From assembly GCA_963732095.1 (NCBI GenBank), contig CAVSZA010000014.1:124001-188000 (forward strand): DNA of 64,000 bases, written 5' to 3'. Source of the DNA: AP-15 sp963732095. Lineage in GTDB: Bacteria; Pseudomonadota; Alphaproteobacteria; ATCC43930; CGMCC-115725. The notes below the pieces were generated by a model. It was not told where the DNA came from. It ran no database searches and saw nothing but the letters and a program-made list of their open reading frames with translations. Shown here in pieces: positions 33,170 through 41,870 of this stretch; the first letter of the stretch is position 1, and each line of letters opens with the position of its first letter. Both the position numbers and the translations under genes were made by a program.

Positions 33170-33988
33170 ATGGCCGGCACGGATCATCGCCGGCAGGCGG
33201 TGACCGATGGTCCCGCGATCATCCTGGTCGAGCCGCAGCTCGGCGAGAATATCGGCACCGCCGCGCGGGCGATGATGAATTGCGGCCTCGACGATCTGCG
33301 GCTGGTGCGCCCACGCGACGGCTGGCCTTCGGACAAGGCGATCGCCGCGGCGAGCGGGGCCGATGCCCTCCTCGCGAAGGCGCGGCTCTACCCGGACATT
33401 CCCGCGGCGATCGCCGATCTCGTCCACGTCTATGCGGCGACCGCCCGCGATCGCGGCATGGTGCGGCGCGAGGTGACGCCCCGCCACGCGGCGCCCGAGA
33501 TGCGGGCCCGGCTTGCGGCGGGCGAGGCGTGTGGGGTGTTGTTCGGGCCGGAGCGGACCGGCCTCCTCAACGACGATGTAGCGCTCGCCGACACGGTGTT
33601 GACCGTGCCGCTCAACCCCGGCTTCTCATCGCTGAACCTCGCCCAGGCGGTGCTGATCGTCGGTTATGAGTGGTTCACGTCAGGCGTCACCACACCGCCC
33701 GAGATTCTGCGCCGCGGTGGCAGCCGACCGGCGGCCAAGGCGGAGCTCCTCAACTTCTTCGAGCATCTCGAGGAGGAGCTGATCCGCAACGGTTTTCTGC
33801 GCAATCGCGAGAGCCGTCCGAGCATGGTCCGCAACCTGCGCAGCCTTTTTCAGCGCGCGCAATGCACCGAGCAGGAATTGCGTACCTTGCACGGCGTCGT
33901 CACCGCCTTTGCCGGCCCGCGCGAGCGAAAGGCGCCCGGAGAAATGGCGGAGCCGGTTGGCGGATCGCCAGGCGAATCGGCGCAATGA
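33170..33988 (+). CDS. trmJ: tRNA (cytidine/uridine-2'-O-)-methyltransferase TrmJ-like
   Basis: SpoU/TrmH-type knotted methyltransferase, 272 residues. Motif 1 is ILVEPQLGENIGTAARAMMN with the catalytic Arg, motif 2 GVLFGPERTGLLNDDV, motif 3 VPLNPGFSSLNLAQAVLIVG which makes the SAM-binding knot. A C-terminal helical extension from LNFFEHLEEELIRNGFL is typical of TrmJ, which methylates position 32 of several tRNAs. ATG 33170 lies two bases after the cysS stop. Confidence 0.88.
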   Translation: MAGTDHRRQAVTDGPAIILVEPQLGENIGTAARAMMNCGLDDLRLVRPRDGWPSDKAIAAASGADALLAKARLYPDIPAAIADLVHVYAATARDRGMVRREVTPRHAAPEMRARLAAGEACGVLFGPERTGLLNDDVALADTVLTVPLNPGFSSLNLAQAVLIVGYEWFTSGVTTPPEILRRGGSRPAAKAELLNFFEHLEEELIRNGFLRNRESRPSMVRNLRSLFQRAQCTEQELRTLHGVVTAFAGPRERKAPGEMAEPVGGSPGESAQ

Positions 33989-34002
33989 GAAGGAGCGCGG
34001 GC

Positions 34003-34893
34003 TCAGTCTGCTCGCTGCGCGAGCCACGCGGCAATGGCCCGGCCGATCTCCGGCCCCGAATCTTCCTGGATGAAATGGCTGCCGGCCACGGTCACTTCCG
34101 TCTGGTTGCGCCAGCCGCGGCAATATTCGCGCTGCTCTCCGACCAGAATGGCGCCGGGATCTGCATTGACAAACAGCTTAGGGACATCGTTCTGCACCAT
34201 CCAATCGGCGTAGCCGGCAACCAGCTTGGCGACCGCCTCGGGTTGCCCGTCGATCGGGATCTCGCGCGGCCAGGACAGGGTGGGCCAGCGATCCTCCCGG
34301 GAGCCTGCAAAGGGACGCCGATATTCCACCATTTCCGCCGGTTCGAGCCGCCGCAAGATCGACGCCGGGAGGACGCGATCGACGAACATGTTCTTGTCGA
34401 GGATCATCTCTTCGCCGGCCTCGGAGCGAAATCCCTCGAATACCCGCCGCGAGCTTTCCGGCCATTCGCTCCAGCCGAGCGGGCGGACGATCGCCTCCAT
34501 ATAGACGATGCCCACGACCCGAGCGCGATGGTGGTTGGCCCAATCGAAGCCGAGGGCCGAGCCCCAATCGTGAAGGACGAGCACAACCGGGCCGTCGTGA
34601 CCCATCGCCGCGTCGATTAGCCCCCAGAGAAACTCGCGGTGGGGGCCATAGCGGTAAGTGTCGGGGCCGGGGTTTGCGAGCTTGTCGGAATCACCCATCC
34701 CGATGAGATCTGGCGCGAGGCAACGGCCGAGGCCGGCGACTTCCGGCATCACATTGCGCCACAGGTAAGACGAGGTTGGGTTGCCGTGCAGGAAAAGAAA
34801 CACCGGCTCGCCTTCGCCGAGCTCGACATAGGCCATTCGCTTGCCGTGGACCCCGACGAATTTCTTGGGGTGCGGCTCCAGGCGATGCGGCAT
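34003..34893 (-). CDS. Haloalkane dehalogenase (HLD-II type)
   Basis: An alpha/beta-hydrolase of 296 residues that hydrolyses carbon-halogen bonds in haloalkanes. All expected residues are present: halide-binding N38 in LHGNPTSSYLWRN, nucleophile D109 with W110 in LHDWGSALGF, the catalytic acid E133 in YMEAIVRP, and H273 in GSHFIQED. Positions and total length match LinB/DhaA within one residue. Start ATG 34893 is preceded by GGAGGGAG at good distance; ATG 34899 two codons earlier is too close to it. No other haloalkane pathway gene is close, though an SDR diverges from it. Confidence 0.9.
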   Translation of the reverse strand: MPHRLEPHPKKFVGVHGKRMAYVELGEGEPVFLFLHGNPTSSYLWRNVMPEVAGLGRCLAPDLIGMGDSDKLANPGPDTYRYGPHREFLWGLIDAAMGHDGPVVLVLHDWGSALGFDWANHHRARVVGIVYMEAIVRPLGWSEWPESSRRVFEGFRSEAGEEMILDKNMFVDRVLPASILRRLEPAEMVEYRRPFAGSREDRWPTLSWPREIPIDGQPEAVAKLVAGYADWMVQNDVPKLFVNADPGAILVGEQREYCRGWRNQTEVTVAGSHFIQEDSGPEIGRAIAAWLAQRAD

Positions 34894-34962
34894 CGTCATC
34901 TCCCTCCGGGTGGGGATATTGTGTGAGATTATCATCCGAGGGCAACCAGCGAGGAAATCCAC

Positions 34963-35664
34963 ATGCCAAAGCCGAGCTATGAGACCGCGTTGATCGTGGG
35001 GGCCGGATCTGGTTTGAGCGCGTCATTGGCACGCCTATTCTCCCGCGAAGGCCTGCGGGTGGCGCTTGCGGCGCGCAACTCGGAAAAGCTGGGCGCTCTC
35101 TGCGCCGAGACAGGCGCAAAGGCTTTCACTTGCGACGCAACCGACCCGGGCCAGGTGGCGCAGATGTTCGCGGCGGTCGAGGCCGCGACCGGCGCGCCGG
35201 ATGTGGTTGTCTACAATGCCAGCGCCCGTGCACGCGGCCCCGTGGCCGAGCTCGTGCCGGCGGAGGTCGAGCGCGCCATCATGGTCAGCGCCTATGGGGG
35301 TTTCCTCGTGGCGCGAGAGGCGGCGGCCCGAATGCTTCCAAAAAAGCACGGCGCGATCCTCTTCACCGGCGCCTCGGCGAGCGTCAAGGGCTATCCTTTA
35401 TCCGCACCGTTTGCGATGGGCAAGTTCGCGCTGCGCGGTCTCGCGCAGAGCATGGCGCGTGAGCTGGCGCCGCAGGGCATCCATATCGGCCACTTCGTAA
35501 TCGACGGGGCGATCCGCAATCCCGGCCGCACGGAACCATCGGACCGCCCTGACAGCATGCTCGATCCCGACGCGATCGCTGCAAATTATCTGCACTTATT
35601 GCAGCAGCCGCGCTCGGCCTGGGCTTGGGAAATCGAACTGCGGCCCTGGGTGGAACGGTTCTGA
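34963..35664 (+). CDS. Short-chain dehydrogenase/reductase with Phe at the catalytic Tyr position
   Basis: A 233-residue Rossmann protein. The N-terminal ALIVGAGSGLSASLARLFSR is a variant of TGxxxGIG, NASARA replaces NNAG, and the substrate region GASASVKGYPLSAPFAMGKF has Ser and Lys (K154) but Phe150 where classical SDRs have Tyr. A subfamily with AFAxAK at this point exists, so this may be natural rather than loss. It is divergent from the dehalogenase with 69 bases between. Role unknown; a dehydrogenase acting on dehalogenation alcohols is only a guess from position. Confidence 0.8.
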   Translation: MPKPSYETALIVGAGSGLSASLARLFSREGLRVALAARNSEKLGALCAETGAKAFTCDATDPGQVAQMFAAVEAATGAPDVVVYNASARARGPVAELVPAEVERAIMVSAYGGFLVAREAAARMLPKKHGAILFTGASASVKGYPLSAPFAMGKFALRGLAQSMARELAPQGIHIGHFVIDGAIRNPGRTEPSDRPDSMLDPDAIAANYLHLLQQPRSAWAWEIELRPWVERF

Positions 35665-37181
35665 CGCAACCCCGCGCAGCCCTCCGGGTCTGGGGCGCCT
35701 TTGCGCTGCTGATGCTTCTGGTGGCGGCGCCGTTGTTCTCGACGGTGCTGCCGCCGCTCTTCGATTACCCCAATCATCTGGCGCGCATGCACCTCCTCAG
35801 CGAGGGCGGCAACCAATTCTACGCCGTGCATTGGGAGCCGCTGCCCAATCTCGCGCAAGATCTCATCGTGCCCCCGCTCGCGCGGCTGATGCCGCTCGAC
35901 ATCGCGTCGAAGCTGTTTCTCGTCGCGATCTTCGGCGTGATAACAGGCGGAACGATATTGTTGAATCGCGTGGCCACAGGGGCGTGGAGACAGTGGCCTC
36001 TGTTGGCGTTCCTGCTGCTCTACAACCGGATGTTCCTGTGGGGCTTCCTGAACTACCTCTTTGGGATCGGCGTCGCCCTTGCCGGTACCGCGCTGTGGCT
36101 GGCGCTCGAACGCGAACGCTGGTGGGTCAGGACCCTGGCTTCGTCCATCGTCGCGCTCGCCTGCTATCTCAGCCATGTCGCCGCCTTCGGCTTTTACGCA
36201 CTGGTCATCATCGGGATCGAGCTGCCCCCAGCCTGGAGCGAATTGCGTGCCCGGCGCTGGCCGGCATTTGGCCGCGGAACAGCGATCGCGGGAGCGCAGT
36301 TCGCTATTCCTGCAGTGCTGTTTTTTGCCTACTGGCACCCGGCCGCGGCCGGCGCCATCAGCTACGCGGCGTTCTGGCGCAAAGCCGATCTCTTGTTCAG
36401 CGTCTTCGACAACTACGATCGCGCCTTCGACATCGTCTGTTTTGCCCTGTTCCTCGGGCTCATAGGGTGGCTCGCCGCAACGCGACGGCTTCGGCTGGCG
36501 CCTCGACTGGCCGGAGCTGCAGTCCTCGTCTTTGCAGCCTATCTGTTGTTGCCGAGCCAAATCTACAGCGGCTCGGGCGCCGATCACCGGCTGCCGGTGG
36601 CGATGTTTCTGTTGCTGATCGGCGCGAGCGCGGTAGAATTTCCCAATCGCCGCAGAGCAGCAGCGATCGGCGTTGGGGTGGCAGTACTGCTGGTCGCCCG
36701 TATGGCCGTCATTGAACACGTCTGGCTGCGGGCCGATCGCACCTACTCGGCCGATTTGACCGGCATCGACAGGTTGCCGCGCGGCGTCAAGCTGGCCGTC
36801 GCGCACCCGGCCAGTGCGGTCAATTTCGCGCCTATTCCGGAAGTGCATCTGGCGGTGCTGGCGGTGGCACGGCGCGAGGCCTTTGTGCCGACCCTGTTTG
36901 CCAATGAAGGACAGCAGCCGATTGCGCTGAAACCGTCGTACGAGATGCTCGCGGACGCGGCGTCTCCACGGGATTTGTGGGCCGTTATCGCAGCGGGCCG
37001 TGATGCGGCAAAAACGGCAGGGCTATCAAGGACGCTCCAGCAGTACGACTTTGTCGCCGTGACCGGAGGCGAGCCATTGGATGTCCCGCCAACCCGGTGT
37101 CTGCGGTCTCTCTTTAGACATCCGACCTTCGAGATATTCACGGTCTCCCACGATATCGCATGTGGAAGCCCAGAAGGATAA
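35625..37181 (+). CDS. Polytopic membrane protein, unknown function
   Basis: A protein of about 500-518 residues with 10 or more membrane helices, opening with LRVWGAFALLMLLVAAPLFS and a conserved-looking periplasmic loop PPLFDYPNHLARMHLLSEGG. The acidic/His loop after helix one, many helices and a soluble C-terminal domain with TGIDRLPRGVKLAVAHPA recall GT-C glycosyltransferases, but I do not recognise the family. The start is uncertain: TTG 35625 overlaps the SDR by 40 bases and the first ATG, 35711, lies inside helix one. Confidence 0.6.
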   Translation: MGNRTAALGGTVLTQPRAALRVWGAFALLMLLVAAPLFSTVLPPLFDYPNHLARMHLLSEGGNQFYAVHWEPLPNLAQDLIVPPLARLMPLDIASKLFLVAIFGVITGGTILLNRVATGAWRQWPLLAFLLLYNRMFLWGFLNYLFGIGVALAGTALWLALERERWWVRTLASSIVALACYLSHVAAFGFYALVIIGIELPPAWSELRARRWPAFGRGTAIAGAQFAIPAVLFFAYWHPAAAGAISYAAFWRKADLLFSVFDNYDRAFDIVCFALFLGLIGWLAATRRLRLAPRLAGAAVLVFAAYLLLPSQIYSGSGADHRLPVAMFLLLIGASAVEFPNRRRAAAIGVGVAVLLVARMAVIEHVWLRADRTYSADLTGIDRLPRGVKLAVAHPASAVNFAPIPEVHLAVLAVARREAFVPTLFANEGQQPIALKPSYEMLADAASPRDLWAVIAAGRDAAKTAGLSRTLQQYDFVAVTGGEPLDVPPTRCLRSLFRHPTFEIFTVSHDIACGSPEG

Positions 37182-37192
37182 GGCGCGAGGAA

Positions 37193-39052
37193 CTACTGGC
37201 TGCGGCAGAGCGGAGCCCAGGAAAGTATGTGTTGCCATCGACGCTGGGCAGCATGCGGAGGGTAGGGCCAAGCCGCAATAAGATGCCAACCATCCGGATC
37301 ATGGCGGAGAAGAACCGCCTGGTTGGCGGGCAGATCCCCCAATCCGTCCGGAGTGCATGAAATCAAGGTGAGAGGGTAGCCGAGACGGGCTGCTTCATCC
37401 AATGTTGCCGCATCGGCGGTATTGCGGCGCAGCAGATCCAGCATATGACGGCGCGGCGGGGTGTCAGTCAGAACCCCGGCGATCATCGTGGCGACGCTGT
37501 CGTTGTCACCGGGGAGCAGCAGTGCCAGGCGGCCGCGATCGCTCAGATAAGGCGATAGCTTCTTTGCAAGGTCCCAAACTAAGGGCTGGGGCATGTCGAG
37601 ATCAAAGCGCAGCCGTTTTGCAAAAGCAATCGGCGCCACAAGGGCAAGACCCAATACAGCCGCACTGGCGGCACGCAAGGGCCTCTCCCAGATCCGGGCC
37701 GCTGCGCCGAGATCACGGACTGTCAATGCCAGAGACAGAACCAGAACCAGCGAGAGCTGTGTATTGTAGCGGAAATAGGAATGCGCCGCACTGCTCATCT
37801 CGGTCGGAAATACGGCAATATAGGTCGTGAAAATAAATATGTTGTAGAGGCCAAACAAAGACGCGTTCAATGTCAGAAGTCGAGAGGTGGCCGTCCAACC
37901 CTGCCGGTACAACACCAGCGGCAGGGCCAGGATCGCAGCGGCGGCGCAGCCGAAGTAGAGCGGCTTTTCCGATACGACGCTGAGAACGCTCACCGCCGTG
38001 TCCGAGAGATGGGTCCAGTTCCAATCACCAAAAGGCAGCGTTGTCAGCTCGTCGACCCCCGCACGCCCGACGTGATACCGCCAGATCGCAAAAAGGAACA
38101 GCGCAGGTAATACCGCCAGCACAGTGCCCCTCAGCGCAGCCGCAAGCTGAACCCTTCGCTCGGCACAGGCACTGATCAAGGCGGCCCCAGCGAGCGCAGC
38201 AACAAGCGCGATCCCCGTCTGCTTCGCATTGGCGATTGCCGCCATGGCCAAGGCGAGCGGCAGCAGCTGCGATGGCCGATTGCCTTCGGCGAGCTCGCCT
38301 TGCGCCAATACGAAGAGCCAAGCGGCAAGGACCGCCATTGCGGCGAGCGCCGGCTCGCCATAGGCAGCAAAATGGATGCGCGGCACGAAACCCGGGTTGA
38401 ATAGCGTCGCCAGCAAAAAGCCGAGCGCCGTGAGGCCCCAGCCCGGCGCCGTTCCCGACGAGGTCTCGCGTTGACCGAGTGCGCGAGCAATTGCAAGGCC
38501 GGCCACGAGTTGGAGCATGACATTAACCAGCGACATGCCCGGGGCGGGATAGTCGGCGTCGAGCAGCGAGCCGAGAAAACTCAAGAACTGTGTGTTGTAG
38601 GGGGCGGCCGGCAACAGCGAATAGCTCGGCGGCCGAGTTGCGGTCGGCAGCAAGCCGTAGTCAACCAGATAAAAAACATTTGGTAAGAGGTTGAGAAAGG
38701 TATCTGGCTGTGAGGGTCTGAGCGGCGCGACAACCAGCCACAGCGGCAGAGACACGGCGAGCATTCTACCTAGCGCGAGCCACGCGCCCCCGCTCGGCCG
38801 CAGTTTCGGCACCAACACGATAGTCAGGGCGCCGATGCCGAAGGCGATCGCGGGGAGTTGCATGCTCAACGGCACGAAAACGCCCCAGCTAGTCAGCACC
38901 AGGCATAAGGCGCCCCACCCTGCAGCGATCTGAAATTCGGGTGCGTCGCGATTGCCGGTCAGGCCGGCGCCGGCGAGAAGAAGTGATCCGCCAACCGCCC
39001 AGGTTACACAGAGCGGGAGGATATCGGCTAAATGTGGAAAGTAGGGATCCAC
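37193..39052 (-). CDS. Large polytopic membrane protein, unknown function
   Basis: A 619-residue integral membrane protein with about 13 hydrophobic helices (ADILPLCVTWAVGGSLLLAG at the start, ALTIVLVPKLRPSGGAWLAL later) and a soluble C-terminal stretch from LLPGDNDSVATMIAGVLTDT. A periplasmic loop with PPSYSLLPAAPYNTQFLSF resembles those of lipid-sugar transferases, but I cannot name a family. It lies 16 bases from the GT9 gene on the same strand, convergent with the other polytopic protein, so these likely act together in envelope glycan assembly. Confidence 0.65.
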   Translation of the reverse strand: MDPYFPHLADILPLCVTWAVGGSLLLAGAGLTGNRDAPEFQIAAGWGALCLVLTSWGVFVPLSMQLPAIAFGIGALTIVLVPKLRPSGGAWLALGRMLAVSLPLWLVVAPLRPSQPDTFLNLLPNVFYLVDYGLLPTATRPPSYSLLPAAPYNTQFLSFLGSLLDADYPAPGMSLVNVMLQLVAGLAIARALGQRETSSGTAPGWGLTALGFLLATLFNPGFVPRIHFAAYGEPALAAMAVLAAWLFVLAQGELAEGNRPSQLLPLALAMAAIANAKQTGIALVAALAGAALISACAERRVQLAAALRGTVLAVLPALFLFAIWRYHVGRAGVDELTTLPFGDWNWTHLSDTAVSVLSVVSEKPLYFGCAAAAILALPLVLYRQGWTATSRLLTLNASLFGLYNIFIFTTYIAVFPTEMSSAAHSYFRYNTQLSLVLVLSLALTVRDLGAAARIWERPLRAASAAVLGLALVAPIAFAKRLRFDLDMPQPLVWDLAKKLSPYLSDRGRLALLLPGDNDSVATMIAGVLTDTPPRRHMLDLLRRNTADAATLDEAARLGYPLTLISCTPDGLGDLPANQAVLLRHDPDGWHLIAAWPYPPHAAQRRWQHILSWAPLCRSQ

Positions 39053-39068
39053 AGTTCCGCTGGTTAGA

Positions 39069-40529
39069 TCACTTGGCTGGCGTAGCGGCGGTTGCCATGC
39101 AAGCGGCGAATACCGTCTCGACCGAAATATCGCCGAGATCGGGTTCCATCAGAACCTGGACGAGTTTGCCGCGCGGCGCGCACAGGCGTGGATCGGAGGC
39201 CCGCGAGAACAGGACCACGACGGGGTTTCCGCCGGCGGCGGCGACATGAGTGGCGCCGGTGTCGTTTCCCACAGTCACCGCGGCCGAGCGTACCAGGCCG
39301 GCCAACGCCGCAACGTCGGTGCGTCCTACAAGGTCCACTGCGTCGGGGCAAATATCGCAGATCGTGCGGCCGAGATCGGCTTCGCCATGGACACCCACCA
39401 GGACAGGTAAATAGTCGGCGCGGTTCAGTCTTATCGCCAGCTCACCGTAGCGACTTGCCGGCCAGCGCTTCGCCAAGTGGCGAGGCGACGAGCCCGGTAT
39501 CAACACAACAAAGCGCTTACCGGCAAGCGCAACCGGCAGAGATCCTGCAGCTGGCAGCCAAGGCACCAGAGAGACGGGGTAGATCCCCGCCATCAGCAAT
39601 TGCTCGGCTTGGCGGTCCATCGTGTGCTGCCGGTCCCGCTGCGGATTGGCGTGCGGATGAGAACACCGCCAAACGATTCCTGACCATTCCGGCATTCGAT
39701 CCGGCCGGAAGAGCCAGGCATAGATGCCGGACCGGTCCGACGTCTGGAAATCATAGATCCGGTCGAATCGGCCGCGTCGAAGCGAGCGGCGGAGCGCGAG
39801 CCAGCCTTTGAGATCGAGCGCCTTTGGGCGACGGTCGATCAAAATGTCGTCGAACAACCTCGTCTGCGCGGCGAGTTCGGCATAGCGTGGCGTCGTCAGC
39901 AACGTGATCCGGTCGTCGGCGTGATGGCGCCGGATGTCCGGCATCGGGCCGAGCGCCTGGATGAAATCGCCGAGCGCGCCGAGCTTAATGATCAGGACCT
40001 CCTGTGGTAGCCGGGGAGCCACCTTTCGGGAGGGCCGCAAGCGGGACACGCTGTCCAGATCGACATGGTTCGCCAAATCTTCGAACGCCCGGAATACTGC
40101 GGCATGCAAGGCTGGATCGACCGCGCCGATGCTGGCAATCAGCGAATAGACTAGGCGGCTCGCGGCCGCCACGGTTGGCGAATGCCGGCATTGCTCGACG
40201 AGCTCGCGAGCCGCGCGAATGCTGGCAAGGGACAGTCCGATTCGCTGGCCGAAACGCCAGCGAATAATCGGCCGACACGCCAGATGGGCGAGACATGCCT
40301 CGGTTTCACCCTCAAACCTTTGAAGGAGCCTATGGATATCGCAGGCGATGACATATCTGCGGTCGCGCAAATACCGCGCCTCGTTCCAAGCGAAGAATGC
40401 GTTGAGCGGCGTGTCCGCTGGAAAGGCGCTCGCGTCGAGGCGAGCCTGCAGCGGTGCGGTCGAATGAGGCACGGAACGATGATGGACCAACTTCGCAGAA
40501 GAATGCCTGTCATCGGGTGTGCCGTTCAA
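39069..40529 (-). CDS. Glycosyltransferase family 9 protein with extra N-terminal domain
   Basis: The C-terminal two thirds is a heptosyltransferase-type (GT9) enzyme: VLIIKLGALGDFIQALGPMP near residue 178, FVVLIPGSSPRHLAKRWPAS near 335, and the donor-binding VGNDTGATHVAAAGGNPVVV near 435. GT9 enzymes add sugars to lipopolysaccharide core. The first 165 residues, helix-rich with AFFAWNEARYLRDRRYVIAC, are not part of GT9 and I do not recognise them. Total 486 residues from ATG 40529; the exact start is uncertain. It is upstream of the large membrane protein on the same strand. Confidence 0.8.
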   Translation of the reverse strand: MNGTPDDRHSSAKLVHHRSVPHSTAPLQARLDASAFPADTPLNAFFAWNEARYLRDRRYVIACDIHRLLQRFEGETEACLAHLACRPIIRWRFGQRIGLSLASIRAARELVEQCRHSPTVAAASRLVYSLIASIGAVDPALHAAVFRAFEDLANHVDLDSVSRLRPSRKVAPRLPQEVLIIKLGALGDFIQALGPMPDIRRHHADDRITLLTTPRYAELAAQTRLFDDILIDRRPKALDLKGWLALRRSLRRGRFDRIYDFQTSDRSGIYAWLFRPDRMPEWSGIVWRCSHPHANPQRDRQHTMDRQAEQLLMAGIYPVSLVPWLPAAGSLPVALAGKRFVVLIPGSSPRHLAKRWPASRYGELAIRLNRADYLPVLVGVHGEADLGRTICDICPDAVDLVGRTDVAALAGLVRSAAVTVGNDTGATHVAAAGGNPVVVLFSRASDPRLCAPRGKLVQVLMEPDLGDISVETVFAACMATAATPAK

Positions 40530-40614
40530 GTAAGCCCGATGACGCAGATCACTCTTTCACAACGATCATGGATTGGGCATCGTTGCACTTTCCGGGGGAG
40601 CGATCGAGATCGCG

Positions 40615-41274
40615 ATGTTCGAAGCCGAAGCCCGCTGGCTCCGCCGCGCGCTCGACGCGTTCCCGTCCGAGCGGCTGTCGCCAGTGCTAAACCTCGGCAG
40701 CAGCTCGGGCGTAGTTCGCGAAGGGGTGCAGCCCTGGATCGATGCCGAGGTGTTTTGTCCCTTGCGTAGCCGCGGCGTCGAGACCTTTCACATCGATATG
40801 CGCGAATTGCCCGGGGTCGATATCCGGGCGGATCTGACCGATGCCGCCGATGTTCGCCGGCTCGGCGCGCTTGGGCCGAAGGCGCTACTATGCTGCAACC
40901 TGCTCGAACACGTGCTCGAGCCCCGGGGGTTGGCGCGGCATTGTCTCGATCTTTTGCCAGCAGGCGGGCTCGTCTTTGTCACGGTGCCGTTCAGCTATCC
41001 CTATCATCGCGACCCCATAGATACGATGTACCGGCCGAGTCCCGCGGAACTTGGCGAGCTCTTTGCCGATGCCCGCCTGCTCGAAGCCACAATCCTCGGC
41101 GCCGGGGTGTCATATCGAGATACGGTTCGTGAGCGGCCATGGATTCTACTTCGACACTTCTGCCGCTTTCCCGTGCCGTTCCTGTCCTTCGAAAGATGGA
41201 AGCGCTCGATGGCGCGGCTATACTGGCTGGCCGCCGAATACCGAATTACCTGCGCCGTGTTCGAAAAATTATAA
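40615..41274 (+). CDS. SAM-dependent methyltransferase, type 11
   Basis: A 219-residue class I methyltransferase. NLGSSSGVVREGVQPW is motif I, HIDMRELPGVDIRADLTD the acidic loop, LLCCNLLEHVLEPRGLARHC motif II, LLPAGGLVFVTVPFSYPYH motif III. The pattern NLLEHV...FVTVPF resembles enzymes of glycan or lipid-sugar biosynthesis. I start at ATG 40615 (MFEAEARWLRRALDAFP) although a TTG at 40573 is in frame. It diverges from the GT9 gene. Confidence 0.78.
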   Translation: MFEAEARWLRRALDAFPSERLSPVLNLGSSSGVVREGVQPWIDAEVFCPLRSRGVETFHIDMRELPGVDIRADLTDAADVRRLGALGPKALLCCNLLEHVLEPRGLARHCLDLLPAGGLVFVTVPFSYPYHRDPIDTMYRPSPAELGELFADARLLEATILGAGVSYRDTVRERPWILLRHFCRFPVPFLSFERWKRSMARLYWLAAEYRITCAVFEKL

Positions 41275-41288
41275 ACTCGGGCGGTCCC

Positions 41289-41870
41289 TTACGAATGCTT
41301 GGCGGTCTGCGCCCGCTTTATCGCCTGCACCACCGCCGGGCGGTGGCTCTCCGCCGCCCACCCTGCAGCATCGCGTCCGGTAAAATCCGTCTTGGTGACG
41401 CTGGCGCCCTTGGCCAGCAGAGCCAATACGACATCGATATTCCCGCGATTGGCGGCCATCATCAGCGGCGTCATGCCGTTCTTGTTCTCCGCATCGACCG
41501 GGGCGCCGACATCGAGGAGGAGGCGCGCCGCCTCCACTTGATTGCGGTCGGCCGCCAGATGCAACGGCGTGTTGCCGAGCTTATCCCTGGCGTCGAGCTT
41601 GGCGCTCGCCTTGATCAGGATTGCGATAATCGTGAGATTGCCGTTCATCGCGGCATAATGCAGCCCGGTGCGCGCCTCTTCGTCGGTCTGGTTCGGGTTC
41701 CCGTCATCAGCTAATATCGACCTGACCCGGGCCGCATCGTTCTGGCTGGCTGCGCGCGCCACGTTCTCCCAATATCCCCCAAATAGACCGACATCGGCAT
41801 TTGCCGCAGAGCCGAGCACAGCGGTACCGAGCGCCGCCAGCATGAGTGCGGCGGTCAGGCGAGTTTTCAT
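41289..41870 (-). CDS. Exported ankyrin-repeat protein
   Basis: A 193-residue protein with a signal peptide MKTRLTAALMLAALGTAVLG ending near ANA, then about four ankyrin repeats: RTGLHYAAMNGNLTIIAILI, GNTPLHLAADRNQVEAARLL, GMTPLMMAANRGNIDVVLAL and a degenerate last one. Ankyrin repeats mediate protein binding; this one should be periplasmic. GGAGG lies 5 bases before ATG 41870. The start codon overlaps the cobK stop (ATGA), an odd partner for a cobalamin gene. Confidence 0.85.
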   Translation of the reverse strand: MKTRLTAALMLAALGTAVLGSAANADVGLFGGYWENVARAASQNDAARVRSILADDGNPNQTDEEARTGLHYAAMNGNLTIIAILIKASAKLDARDKLGNTPLHLAADRNQVEAARLLLDVGAPVDAENKNGMTPLMMAANRGNIDVVLALLAKGASVTKTDFTGRDAAGWAAESHRPAVVQAIKRAQTAKHS

